A stretch of 54,090 nt of DNA. Source: a virus. The notes below the pieces were generated by a model that was not told where the DNA came from, did no database searches, and worked only from the letters and a program-made list of their open reading frames with translations. The number at the start of each line of letters is the position of its first letter. Positions within the stretch are counted from its first letter, which is position 1. Made by a program: the position numbers and the translations under genes. The stretch lies in the IMG/VR virus record IMGVR_UViG_3300048011_000746, positions 1 through 54,090 of that record; one strand, written 5' to 3'. This document shows, in pieces, positions 16,479-23,862 of this stretch.

Positions 16479-17637
16479 TATTAGCTCTCCAAAAATAACT
16501 TTTTTCTGTATCGTGTGCAATTGTTAAATCGCACTTGTCGTTAACATATATAGCAACAAGTGTAGTTGCTCTAGTACTTGTTAACATTAGTGTGCATTGT
16601 GGTACCCAATCTTCTTTAACTAAAAGTTTAGGTAGTTTATTCTTACTAATATACACTACTTTTGTAGTGTTGTCAAGCCAATTGTTCAATTGCTTGTCTT
16701 TAACAAAATCGTTGAAGTTATAATCGTCGGAGCCATCAACTCTTGTTAGTGCACAATGCTGATTACTAGGTATTAGATATTTTAACGAGTTATAAACTCT
16801 AGTTATTTGATCTAACTCAAGTCCTTGATCTAATGTCACTAGCAAAGGAAATCTATCTAGTTCATGTATACTTGAGATGACTTTATCCAAGGAATATTGT
16901 TGTGAATTTGCAACAATAGTATTTTCAGTTCTATTGCATATTTCACCGACAAGGCCGCTAGGTGTCTCGCCTGTAATATATTCGATACCCAGTTGCTTTT
17001 TTCTGTCAATAAGTTGAACTAGAGATAAATCATCAGTTAGGTACGATATATCATTTTTAAAATTTTGAAGTTCGCCATTCCACAATCCAGGAATATGATT
17101 TTTTGGATTGTTCTTTATATCAGCTACTTCACGATAAACAGTCAACAACTCGTTGTCAATATCAAAATCTTTTTTTGAAAATTCATCCAGCAAGTCTAAT
17201 ATTACATTAGGTGTAAATTTAAAATAATGTTCATGCGAACCTTTGGCATGATAATATATATTTCTGTATTTGTTTGCAATTGTTTCTAAACTTATAATTG
17301 TCTTTTTAGAAAAAGGAAATCTCACTTTGATCCATTGCCAATTACTTTTATAAGATTCATATACTTGTTTAGATTCATAGACTTCGACATTGTCTACAAT
17401 TTTAATGTACTTGCTGCGATCTATTTCTCGCAAAGGCATTCTAGTAGGTTCGTTGCCGGTGAACAACTCTAGTTCTGCAACTTCGAGCAACTTGGATTTT
17501 ACCAACTCATATTGGCGATCAGTGAGTGCTGTTCCTTTGTTGCACTGCCTATTGATGCTTTCGAGTATTTGCTTGTTGTTGTCAGAAACGCCGATTGTTT
17601 CCACGTAGTGCTGTAAGTAATCTTCAATGTAAATCAT
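16465..17637 (-). CDS. Unknown 390-residue protein upstream of uvsW
   Basis: Largely helical N-terminal half with LTDRQYELVKSKLLE and EPTRMPLREIDRSKYIKIV segments, then VRFPFSKKTIISLE, and a C-terminal part with beta strands (CTLMLTSTRATTLVAIYVND). No enzyme motif is clear. It starts at ATG 17637, exactly 6 bases after an early -10, so the mRNA should be leaderless. It overlaps uvsW by 14 bases and is probably co-expressed with it, suggesting a recombination or replication role. I recall homologues beside uvsW in marine T4-like phages. Confidence 0.6.
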   Translation of the reverse strand: MIYIEDYLQHYVETIGVSDNNKQILESINRQCNKGTALTDRQYELVKSKLLEVAELELFTGNEPTRMPLREIDRSKYIKIVDNVEVYESKQVYESYKSNWQWIKVRFPFSKKTIISLETIANKYRNIYYHAKGSHEHYFKFTPNVILDLLDEFSKKDFDIDNELLTVYREVADIKNNPKNHIPGLWNGELQNFKNDISYLTDDLSLVQLIDRKKQLGIEYITGETPSGLVGEICNRTENTIVANSQQYSLDKVISSIHELDRFPLLVTLDQGLELDQITRVYNSLKYLIPSNQHCALTRVDGSDDYNFNDFVKDKQLNNWLDNTTKVVYISKNKLPKLLVKEDWVPQCTLMLTSTRATTLVAIYVNDKCDLTIAHDTEKSYFWRANSAYL

Positions 17638-17643
17638 ACTGTT

Positions 17644-17672
17644 AATATAACAGATTATAGGTTAGGTGTCAA
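17644..17672 (-). promoter_or_regulatory. Early sigma70-type promoter, 390-residue gene and uvsW
   Basis: Minus strand TTGACA (17667-17672), 17-base spacer, TATATT (17644-17649), then six bases and ATG. The promoter lies inside the 3' end of the preceding gene at 17655. It has the same geometry as the primase promoter and no room for a Shine-Dalgarno leader. Confidence 0.78.
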
Positions 17673-18506
17673 TCTATTCAGTGGAATACCTTGTGCAATT
17701 TCTTCAACTGTCCATTCAGTGTATGCGTAATCATTGAGCCATTGTGTTCTATCTGGTGTTAGAGGATTTTCGATGTTGTGCAAGAAGTCTATGTCGTTGC
17801 CTACATCATAAGCAAGACTATGGTTGCTAACAAAAGCAGGAACACCATTGAGTACACTATGTATCCCAGGATTGCTACTGTGGCTAATAGTGCAATGTAC
17901 GTTATCAAAGCCCATATCAAAATCATCATATGTACCGCCTATCTTTACTGGATCTTGTCTATATACGTGTTTGAGTCCACGCTCTATGTGTTCTAGTCTA
18001 CAGCGTGGATGTGGACGGAATATAATAGGACGATCTGTGTGCTTGCGTATCTCGTCGTATGTGTTTAAGAACCAGTTGCTCATGCTTGGCATATTGCGCC
18101 ATTGTAAACTTTTATCATGCTGCCCGCATATTAGTATATATTCGCCGTCTGTGCGCCAAGGTTTTAGTTCCAGTGAATGTAAGCAAGCCCGATCACTGCT
18201 ATTACCCATATCCCCAAAATAAGCATCCCTGTTAATTCCATTCAATCCTACCTTCCATGTTGTTCCTCTTTTGATTCCGCCAACTTCTAACACAATAACA
18301 TTTCTACCAGTCCTAGTGTAGTATTCGTATATGGGCCTATTGCCTGTCATTCTTCCGTTAAACAACACACTCCAAATAACTGCAACATCACTGTGCATAT
18401 CATCTTCGCAAATAATGTGCCCGGCTTTTTGCAAACTGTGTTCAAATGCTTCAAAAACAGGCTTGCTGTTTAGTGCACCATATTGCTTGAATAAACTAAA
18501 TCTCAT
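17655..18506 (-). CDS. GT-B glycosyltransferase-like protein A (KpsC/KpsS-like)
   Basis: 283 residues in a family represented three times in this window. The C-terminal half carries DRPIIFRPHPR near residue 160, a polar RPHP motif, then HSSNPGIHSVLNGVPAFV and the tail block DRTQWL...AYTEWT. RPHP followed by a Ser/Asn-Gly block is typical of GT-B capsule-type sugar transferases, including the beta-Kdo transferases KpsC and KpsS. With KdsA and KdsB in the same phage, transfer of Kdo is an attractive reading, but the sugar is not proven. It is expressed from one side of the divergent promoter at 18507. Confidence 0.6.
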   Translation of the reverse strand: MRFSLFKQYGALNSKPVFEAFEHSLQKAGHIICEDDMHSDVAVIWSVLFNGRMTGNRPIYEYYTRTGRNVIVLEVGGIKRGTTWKVGLNGINRDAYFGDMGNSSDRACLHSLELKPWRTDGEYILICGQHDKSLQWRNMPSMSNWFLNTYDEIRKHTDRPIIFRPHPRCRLEHIERGLKHVYRQDPVKIGGTYDDFDMGFDNVHCTISHSSNPGIHSVLNGVPAFVSNHSLAYDVGNDIDFLHNIENPLTPDRTQWLNDYAYTEWTVEEIAQGIPLNRLTPNL

Positions 18507-18533
18507 TGTTAAATACCATACATATATTTAACA
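18507..18533. promoter_or_regulatory. Palindromic divergent late promoter
   Basis: A perfect inverted repeat: TGTTAAATA (18507-18515), nine bases, TATTTAACA (18525-18533). Each arm presents GTTAAATA, a variant of the late octamer, to the adjacent gene, so one palindrome could drive the minus gene ending at 18506 and the plus gene starting at GTG 18545. The plus leader has AAGGA at ribosome-binding distance; the minus leader has none. Confidence 0.55.
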
Positions 18534-18544
18534 AGGACAAGCAA

Positions 18545-19366
18545 GTGACAAAAATTTCTGTAGTATCAACATTCCATAAACCCGTATTAGATGTTTACGG
18601 ACAGAGATTTGTCGACAGTTTTAGTAAAAACATTTCACCAGAGATTGATTTGTATTTGTATGCCGAAGATTGCATACCAAAAACAAGCGACACAAGAATA
18701 CATGTATTTGATCATCACAAAGAATTGCCGCAGTTGGTTGCATTTAAAGAAAAATGGAAAAATGTTCCAAAAGCCAATGGTAAATGTCCTCCTGAAATAA
18801 AAGCAAAACGTCCAAGGGATTGGCACAAAGAATTCAAATGGGATGCGGTGAGATTTTCCAACAAAGTGTATGCGGTGTTTGACGCTGCAAAAAAATGCAA
18901 CAGTGACTGGATAGTTTGGATGGATGCAGACACTTATGTACATTCACCGTTTGACTATAAAGCATTTAAAAGTTTTTTGCCAGACAGAGCATTTTTAAGT
19001 TATCTCGGTAGAGGACGTAAATGGCCAGAGTGCGGATTTTACGGAATCAATTTAAAGCATCCTACAGGTCAAAAATTCTTAAAGGATTTTGAACATGCTT
19101 ACGAGCATGCAGAGTACGGCATTTTTCAAATGGAAGAATGGCATGATAGTTATGTGTTTGACGAAGTACTAAAGAAAATTAAAAATAAACATCCTAATGA
19201 TGCTGTACACAATATCAGCGGAGATATTATCAACGGAGAAGGGCATCCATTGATCAACAGCGGTCTTGGTGCGTACTTGGATCATATGAAGGGTGGAAGA
19301 AAGTTTGAAGGCCGCAGCAAACAAACTGACTTAGTTATAAACCGTACAGAGGCTTACTGGCAATAA
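18545..19366 (+). CDS. GT-A fold glycosyltransferase, paralogue 2
   Basis: 273 residues from a GTG at 18545 with AAGGA 10 bases upstream; an ATG 39 bases earlier lies in the promoter palindrome and is rejected. VVSTFHKPVLDVYGQRF at the N terminus, LYAEDC, and WMDADTYVHSP near residue 133 with a DxD motif define the same family as the proteins at 13449 and 21058. A basic insert (KAKRPRDWHKEFKWD) is specific to this copy. It is the only plus-strand gene in the surrounding 17 kb of minus genes and its stop overlaps the convergent gene at 19354 by 13 bases. Confidence 0.75.
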   Translation: MTKISVVSTFHKPVLDVYGQRFVDSFSKNISPEIDLYLYAEDCIPKTSDTRIHVFDHHKELPQLVAFKEKWKNVPKANGKCPPEIKAKRPRDWHKEFKWDAVRFSNKVYAVFDAAKKCNSDWIVWMDADTYVHSPFDYKAFKSFLPDRAFLSYLGRGRKWPECGFYGINLKHPTGQKFLKDFEHAYEHAEYGIFQMEEWHDSYVFDEVLKKIKNKHPNDAVHNISGDIINGEGHPLINSGLGAYLDHMKGGRKFEGRSKQTDLVINRTEAYWQ

Positions 19367-20286
19367 TTTCGCATGTGGCGCCAGCATGATCCGTCTTTTA
19401 ATTCATCAAATTTCCAATGAAACATACTGATTCTTTCTAGCCATTGTTGCCTATCAAATTCCTTTGGAGTTTCGATGTTGCTAAAATCAGTATCTGCAAT
19501 TTCTTTGCATTGCGAATCTTCTGGATCTGTAATAAACGCATGATAACCTTGTATTACTGGTCCAACAATGCTACTGCTGTTGTGATTAACCACTGCCCAT
19601 GCTTTCTGTAAATCGTTCTCTAGTGGGGTGCCTTGTGCTGATATGTACACACCTTTGTTTGCAAGTCTTGAAAACCTGTTGCCCAAATAAGACATTGCTT
19701 TGCTATCGCCAGGATGTGGTCTAAGCACAATAGGCCTATCAGTATGCAAGCGTATTTTTCCAATTGTTTTAATAGCCCAAGATTGCACATCCTCGCCCTT
19801 CATGCTCCAGCCTCCATTGCGTTGCAAACACAATACAATGTTTTTGCCTTTGCGTTTATACTTTTCTAATCCTATGTTGCAATCTTTGCTGATCTGCTGC
19901 CACCTTTTTGGATCAATTACATCGTCACAATATATTCCAGTTGTTGGAAATATTCCATTAAAACTATATCTAAGATAATGGTGAGGTTGGTTGCTTTTGT
20001 TTGCATACAAGAACAAATTACTATCACCTGTAATAGTATACTTTTGATGTCTAACTTGTGTGTCAATGATTTTTTGACGCAGTGCTAAATGTGGAGCAGT
20101 TTTGCCCTTGTCGTGTTGCCAGCCTTGTATAACTGCAACATCACAATTTTCATAATCAAACGTTTTGTTTACACTTCCGTTATCGCCAGCTGCTTGTACA
20201 CCCTGTATAAAATTATAAATGATGTTGATTTTTTCTTGGCTGGTATTTTTTTGAGGTATAACTTTTTCGAAACTAACTACTTTCAT
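19354..20286 (-). CDS. GT-B glycosyltransferase-like protein B (KpsC/KpsS-like)
   Basis: 310 residues. DRPIVLRPHPGD near residue 180, VVNHNSSSIVGPVIQGYHAF near 235 and the tail FDRQQWL...FHWKFDELKDG align with the proteins at 17655 and 20273. Before the motif there is the same RRGK-type short strand (KGKNIVLCLQ). Predicted to transfer a sugar from a nucleotide donor. It overlaps the upstream paralogue by 14 bases, so the two are probably translated together. See the entry at 17655 for the link to Kdo, which is inferential. Confidence 0.6.
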   Translation of the reverse strand: MKVVSFEKVIPQKNTSQEKINIIYNFIQGVQAAGDNGSVNKTFDYENCDVAVIQGWQHDKGKTAPHLALRQKIIDTQVRHQKYTITGDSNLFLYANKSNQPHHYLRYSFNGIFPTTGIYCDDVIDPKRWQQISKDCNIGLEKYKRKGKNIVLCLQRNGGWSMKGEDVQSWAIKTIGKIRLHTDRPIVLRPHPGDSKAMSYLGNRFSRLANKGVYISAQGTPLENDLQKAWAVVNHNSSSIVGPVIQGYHAFITDPEDSQCKEIADTDFSNIETPKEFDRQQWLERISMFHWKFDELKDGSCWRHMRNYCQ

Positions 20287-21061
20287 AATTTTCCAACATC
20301 CTTAATGCCGCGCCGCTTTTTAGTTCACTTATGTGAAACTGTCCGTGTGCCAAATGATATGCCCATGCACGTAGTTGATCTTTGTGATACAAAGTCGGAT
20401 CTTCTAAATTGGACAAATCCTTGTCGCATACTGGGTCTGCTGCTGTGGGCGCTAGTGTAAAAGCCGGTACTCCGCTCATAACACTTTCAACTGCTGCTAT
20501 GCTGTTGTATGTTACCATAGCCCAGCAATTATCCAAATCATCAAAAATAGTATTTTGTAATCTAGCAGCTCTTGTATCAGGCTTTGCTCTAATTTTTATA
20601 GGCCTGTTTGTGTGCTTTTTAATTTCAGCAATAGTTTGCTCAGTCCAGTCTTTTAAATCAACGTCATAAAATTTACAAGGCTTTTCACTAGGCAATACCA
20701 AGAGAATATGCTTGCCTCTGCGTGTTTGTTGTTGTATTGGATAGTTGAAATTTTCATACCAGCGAGTTGACGAAACTTGTTTAACTTCGTTGTGTTGTAA
20801 TCCATTTTTAACAATGCGCATCCACTGCTTTGTGCCGCTGGGATTTTTTGGGCTTTTGTAGTTTCCAAAGTATCCGCTGTCCATATAATAAAACGGCAAG
20901 TTGTGCTCGAGTCTATATTTTATTAAATCTTTTTTTACAATGCTTCGGAAGATAATCGGCTCGGGCGTATCTTTATCTACATCTTCTACAACAGGAGAAT
21001 TACACCCTTTTGCAAAAGCATTGATAAAAGCATCCTTGCCGTTTTTACTCCAAAAAATCAT
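20273..21061 (-). CDS. GT-B glycosyltransferase-like protein C, altered RPHP motif
   Basis: 262 residues, third member of the family. The motif block reads NRPIKIRAKPD instead of RPHP, so the His is missing, while the following VTYNSIAAVESVMSGVPAF and tail blocks are kept. Change of this residue could mean a different donor or lost activity. It overlaps the downstream paralogue and is linked by ATGA (21058-21061) to the GT-A gene upstream. Its N terminus (MIFWSKNGKDAFINAFAKG) is unlike the other two. Confidence 0.58.
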   Translation of the reverse strand: MIFWSKNGKDAFINAFAKGCNSPVVEDVDKDTPEPIIFRSIVKKDLIKYRLEHNLPFYYMDSGYFGNYKSPKNPSGTKQWMRIVKNGLQHNEVKQVSSTRWYENFNYPIQQQTRRGKHILLVLPSEKPCKFYDVDLKDWTEQTIAEIKKHTNRPIKIRAKPDTRAARLQNTIFDDLDNCWAMVTYNSIAAVESVMSGVPAFTLAPTAADPVCDKDLSNLEDPTLYHKDQLRAWAYHLAHGQFHISELKSGAALRMLENYESS

Positions 21062-21780
21062 CGTTGTGTTGCTTCTTTGATCTTCTCTTCAAAGTCAACT
21101 TCGTCTTTCAATCCTGCTTTGTAATGACTGATATAAGGGCCTATAACACTACGCGGAATTGGTGTTTTATGAACATGCCCTTTGTTTAAGTCTAACATTT
21201 TTGCGCCCTTTGCCTGCATACGCAACACAGTTTCTCCGTATACTTCTCCGTCGTAATATCTACGAAGATTTTCGTTGTCGTCGTTTGCATATATCGATTC
21301 ATAAGTTTCACAAAATTCTTTGTAAAGAGGGTGGTGTGTGTTCAGCATAAAGAACCCAGTTTCGCAACTAAAGTATGTTTTATCATCTACAGTATGCTTA
21401 ACTCCAAAGTGTACACTTAGATATTGTGGATCTGCCATTAGCTCGAGCAACTGTTTGTTTATATCTCTTGTTGCTTCGCTGTCTGCGTCTGCCCAAATAA
21501 GCCAGTCACAAGGAATATTTTTCATAGCATGTATAATACTAAATGCTTTCTTGCCAAAGTTTGTAATTTTGCGATTTTTAGATGTCCAGCGACGATAAAA
21601 ACTATTATAAGTTTCTCCTAGTTCCCATCCCATTAGTGCCCAACGTTTGCTCTTGAACTTAAACCCTTCATTGTAACAATAAAGATCGATGTCTCGCCAA
21701 TGCTTTTCAAAACTTTCAATCATCAATTTGCCACAATGATTATAATACGGTTTATTCATACTTGTTACTAGTGCAAACAT
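21058..21780 (-). CDS. GT-A fold glycosyltransferase, paralogue 3
   Basis: 240 residues from the ATG at 21780, which places MFALVTSMNKPYY at the N terminus, matching the first strand of the two paralogues. A reading from 21822 would overlap the preceding gene by 37 bases and add residues out of family. WADADSE near residue 105 is the DxD motif. The same layout (CGKLMIESF, YCYNEG) is shared with the proteins at 13449 and 18545. It follows a GT8-like gene and leads into the GT-B pair, forming a glycosyltransferase run. Confidence 0.75.
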   Translation of the reverse strand: MFALVTSMNKPYYNHCGKLMIESFEKHWRDIDLYCYNEGFKFKSKRWALMGWELGETYNSFYRRWTSKNRKITNFGKKAFSIIHAMKNIPCDWLIWADADSEATRDINKQLLELMADPQYLSVHFGVKHTVDDKTYFSCETGFFMLNTHHPLYKEFCETYESIYANDDNENLRRYYDGEVYGETVLRMQAKGAKMLDLNKGHVHKTPIPRSVIGPYISHYKAGLKDEVDFEEKIKEATQR

Positions 21781-21785
21781 TTTGT

Positions 21786-22460
21786 CTACTGTTCCATCAT
21801 GTGCCATAATTCTTTTTTCCATAAGTTGTGTTTTTCGCAGTTTCTGTAGTTTTCAAACCAAGGGCCGCCTTCTGTATAGTGTATTAGTTTTGGGGTTTCA
21901 ATGTCGTCATACACACCCACTAAGTAGTTCCATGTATGATTTAACTCGCCAATTTCTTCATCTTTAAGCCAACTAAATCTATGCAAGTATGCTCCGGTAA
22001 TTTCTGGATCATTCACCAATTCTTTTGTAACTGCTTGATTGCTAGGATGACCGCAGTTAATCAGCATAACACTGCTCCAGTTCTTGCGCGGATACACAGT
22101 CTGTTGTTGGCCGTCCATCTTTACACCTTCTCTTGGAGTGTAATCATGTTGCACACACATAACAGCATACTTGTCATCGGCTTGATCAAATAGCTCTTTA
22201 ATGTCAGTAGTAAGGATCATATCACAATCCATAAACACTGCCCATCCTTTGTATTCTGTTAATTCGGGAATAAGAAAACGTGTAAATGTAAACTCTGTGC
22301 TTGCTAGCTTATCAACGTCTCTCCAATACAACTCTTGTTCACGCAATTCATTTTGTTTAAGAGGAATAACAGTAGCATGTGGCTGTTTACTTACAATACT
22401 ATGCTTGCACACTTGATATGCAATATCTTCTCTGCTGTCCCAGCCTACAAATACTTTCAT
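21786..22460 (-). CDS. GT8-like glycosyltransferase (glycogenin/LPS type)
   Basis: 224 residues starting MKVFVGWDSREDIAY. MDCDMILTTD near residue 96 contains the DxD motif, and HYTEGGPWF near the C terminus resembles the H-G-K/W block of GT8 enzymes. Members transfer glucose or galactose to lipopolysaccharide or to a protein. It differs from the three GT-A paralogues around it. Its ATG directly follows the stop of the fusion gene (22460 shared). Confidence 0.78.
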   Translation of the reverse strand: MKVFVGWDSREDIAYQVCKHSIVSKQPHATVIPLKQNELREQELYWRDVDKLASTEFTFTRFLIPELTEYKGWAVFMDCDMILTTDIKELFDQADDKYAVMCVQHDYTPREGVKMDGQQQTVYPRKNWSSVMLINCGHPSNQAVTKELVNDPEITGAYLHRFSWLKDEEIGELNHTWNYLVGVYDDIETPKLIHYTEGGPWFENYRNCEKHNLWKKELWHMMEQ

Positions 22461-23224
22461 TAATCTCTTCTTTCAATATCTTCTTCGGATAGTTCATTTC
22501 CCATCCACACTTCAATGACTTTAGCAGTAATTGGTCCTGTATTAACTGCTTTGTGCCAAGTTAGCACAGGTATGTCTATGCTAGTGCCTGCTTCGTATAA
22601 TTTAGTTTCTGTGTCGCCATTTGGATATTCTAGTGTCATCTGCACATCGCCTTCTACGACATGCCAGTGTTCGCTGCGTTTAAAATGTCGCTGATCACTC
22701 AATGCCTTGCCGCTGTCAAATGCCAATTGTTTGACTTGCCAGCCGGTACCTTTGTCTAACACAGTGTATCTACCCCATGCACGTTCTGTAGTTGGCTGAC
22801 TCCATTCTTTGAGTATCCAGCTGCTGGAATTCTTTTTATCTTCGCCGCCAACACCAAACACAAACTCTACATCTTTGCAATCGCTGTATAAATCCTGCTC
22901 TGGAATATTGCCGTCGACTCTGTCGCCGCCGTTGGCAACAATTATTTTTCCAGTTGTAGTTTGCAACAAATACCCGATGGCTTTTGTGGTGCCGCCGTTG
23001 TCGTCGTCTTCCACTAATACAACTTCGTTGACACATGACAGCTCTTTTACAATTGCTGCTCGTTCTTCAAAAGGCATAAAAGGCTTGCCTTTTTTGTTTA
23101 CAAGCCATTGGTCACTATTCAGTCCAACTACCAGCTTGTCACCTAGTTTTTTAGCTTCTTTGAAATATTCAATATGTCCGCTATGTAGTGGATCAAATCC
23201 ACCTGATACAAATACAGTTTTCAT
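22460..23224 (-). CDS. Nucleotidyltransferase-cupin fusion protein
   Basis: 254 residues with two domains. Residues 1-135 are a cytidylyltransferase-like domain: GGFDPLHSGHIEYF at 8-21 with the HxGH motif, as in RfaE/HldE-type or TagD-type enzymes. Residues 150-245 are a cupin with HFKRSEHWHVVEGD near 180 and a later HKAVNTG block, like the cupin of mannose-1-phosphate guanylyltransferase/isomerase proteins. The fusion probably activates and isomerises, or binds, one sugar phosphate. The minus-strand TATAAATA stands 4 bases before the ATG. Confidence 0.8.
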   Translation of the reverse strand: MKTVFVSGGFDPLHSGHIEYFKEAKKLGDKLVVGLNSDQWLVNKKGKPFMPFEERAAIVKELSCVNEVVLVEDDDNGGTTKAIGYLLQTTTGKIIVANGGDRVDGNIPEQDLYSDCKDVEFVFGVGGEDKKNSSSWILKEWSQPTTERAWGRYTVLDKGTGWQVKQLAFDSGKALSDQRHFKRSEHWHVVEGDVQMTLEYPNGDTETKLYEAGTSIDIPVLTWHKAVNTGPITAKVIEVWMGNELSEEDIERRD

Positions 23225-23228
23225 GCTG

Positions 23229-23236
23229 TATTTATA
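23229..23236 (-). promoter_or_regulatory. Late promoter TATAAATA, leaderless geometry
   Basis: Exact T4-type octamer on the minus strand, followed by CAGC and the ATG of the fusion gene. With T4 late spacing, transcription would begin at or within a base of the start codon. It is back to back with the plus-strand octamer at 23250. Confidence 0.7.
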
Positions 23237-23249
23237 TGCGTAGTTTACT

Positions 23250-23257
23250 GATAAATA
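23250..23257 (+). promoter_or_regulatory. Late promoter GATAAATA, leaderless geometry
   Basis: GATAAATA followed by TTTTT and the ATG of the sulfotransferase gene at 23263, so the start codon lies where T4 late transcription would begin. No Shine-Dalgarno site exists between them. Confidence 0.68.
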
Positions 23258-23262
23258 TTTTT

Positions 23263-23862
23263 ATGGCAATATTTGTAAATTCTCACAATATATGTTTTAT
23301 ACACAATCCAAAAACCGGCGGCAGTAGTATACAAAAATGGTTGTTAGAAAATACCGACTGCACTCACTGGAAATTGCATTGCACATTAGATCAAGCTAAA
23401 GAAAAATTTCCTAATATAAAATATAGTTTTGCAGTAGTACGCAATCCATGGGACTGGGCAGTAAGTTCGTATTTTTACGAATATAAAAAAATAGAACACA
23501 ATCTGGCCTTAATAAAAGACAAGCCGTATCTTATTAATACTTGCAAAGACAAATATAATGCCAAATTACAATATCAAAAGAAAAATTTTTTAGACAACGG
23601 ATTTGAGTATTGGTTAAAAAACGGACATATAACTCCACAAAATAAATTTTTAAATGTTGACTATGTGATTAAATTTGAAAATTTAATTAACGATTTTAAA
23701 AAAATACAGGATTTATTGCATACCGATACTCCATTACCTCACATAAACAAAACCAAAAGAAGTAATTACAAAAATTATTACACAACTGACACAATTAACT
23801 ATGTATATAATAAATACAATGAAGAAATAAAAATGTTTGGATATCAATATGAAACACCCTAG
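23263..23862 (+). CDS. Sulfotransferase (PAPS-dependent family)
   Basis: 199 residues. HNPKTGGSSIQ at residues 14-24 is the 5'-phosphosulfate loop, and VVRNPWDWAVSSYF near residue 63 is the 3'-phosphate-binding motif of sulfotransferases. A C-terminal helical lid has KTKRSNYKNYY. The enzyme would move sulfate from PAPS to a hydroxyl or amine, most likely on a sugar given the neighbours. The ATG at 23263 follows a late octamer by 5 bases; the longer open frame upstream passes through the promoter and is not used. PAPS might be topped up by the CysC-like enzyme at 7221. Confidence 0.82.
   Translation: MAIFVNSHNICFIHNPKTGGSSIQKWLLENTDCTHWKLHCTLDQAKEKFPNIKYSFAVVRNPWDWAVSSYFYEYKKIEHNLALIKDKPYLINTCKDKYNAKLQYQKKNFLDNGFEYWLKNGHITPQNKFLNVDYVIKFENLINDFKKIQDLLHTDTPLPHINKTKRSNYKNYYTTDTINYVYNKYNEEIKMFGYQYETP

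Noticed and set aside
23188-23262. Upstream extension of the sulfotransferase
   Set aside because: It crosses the divergent promoters and the opposite gene start.
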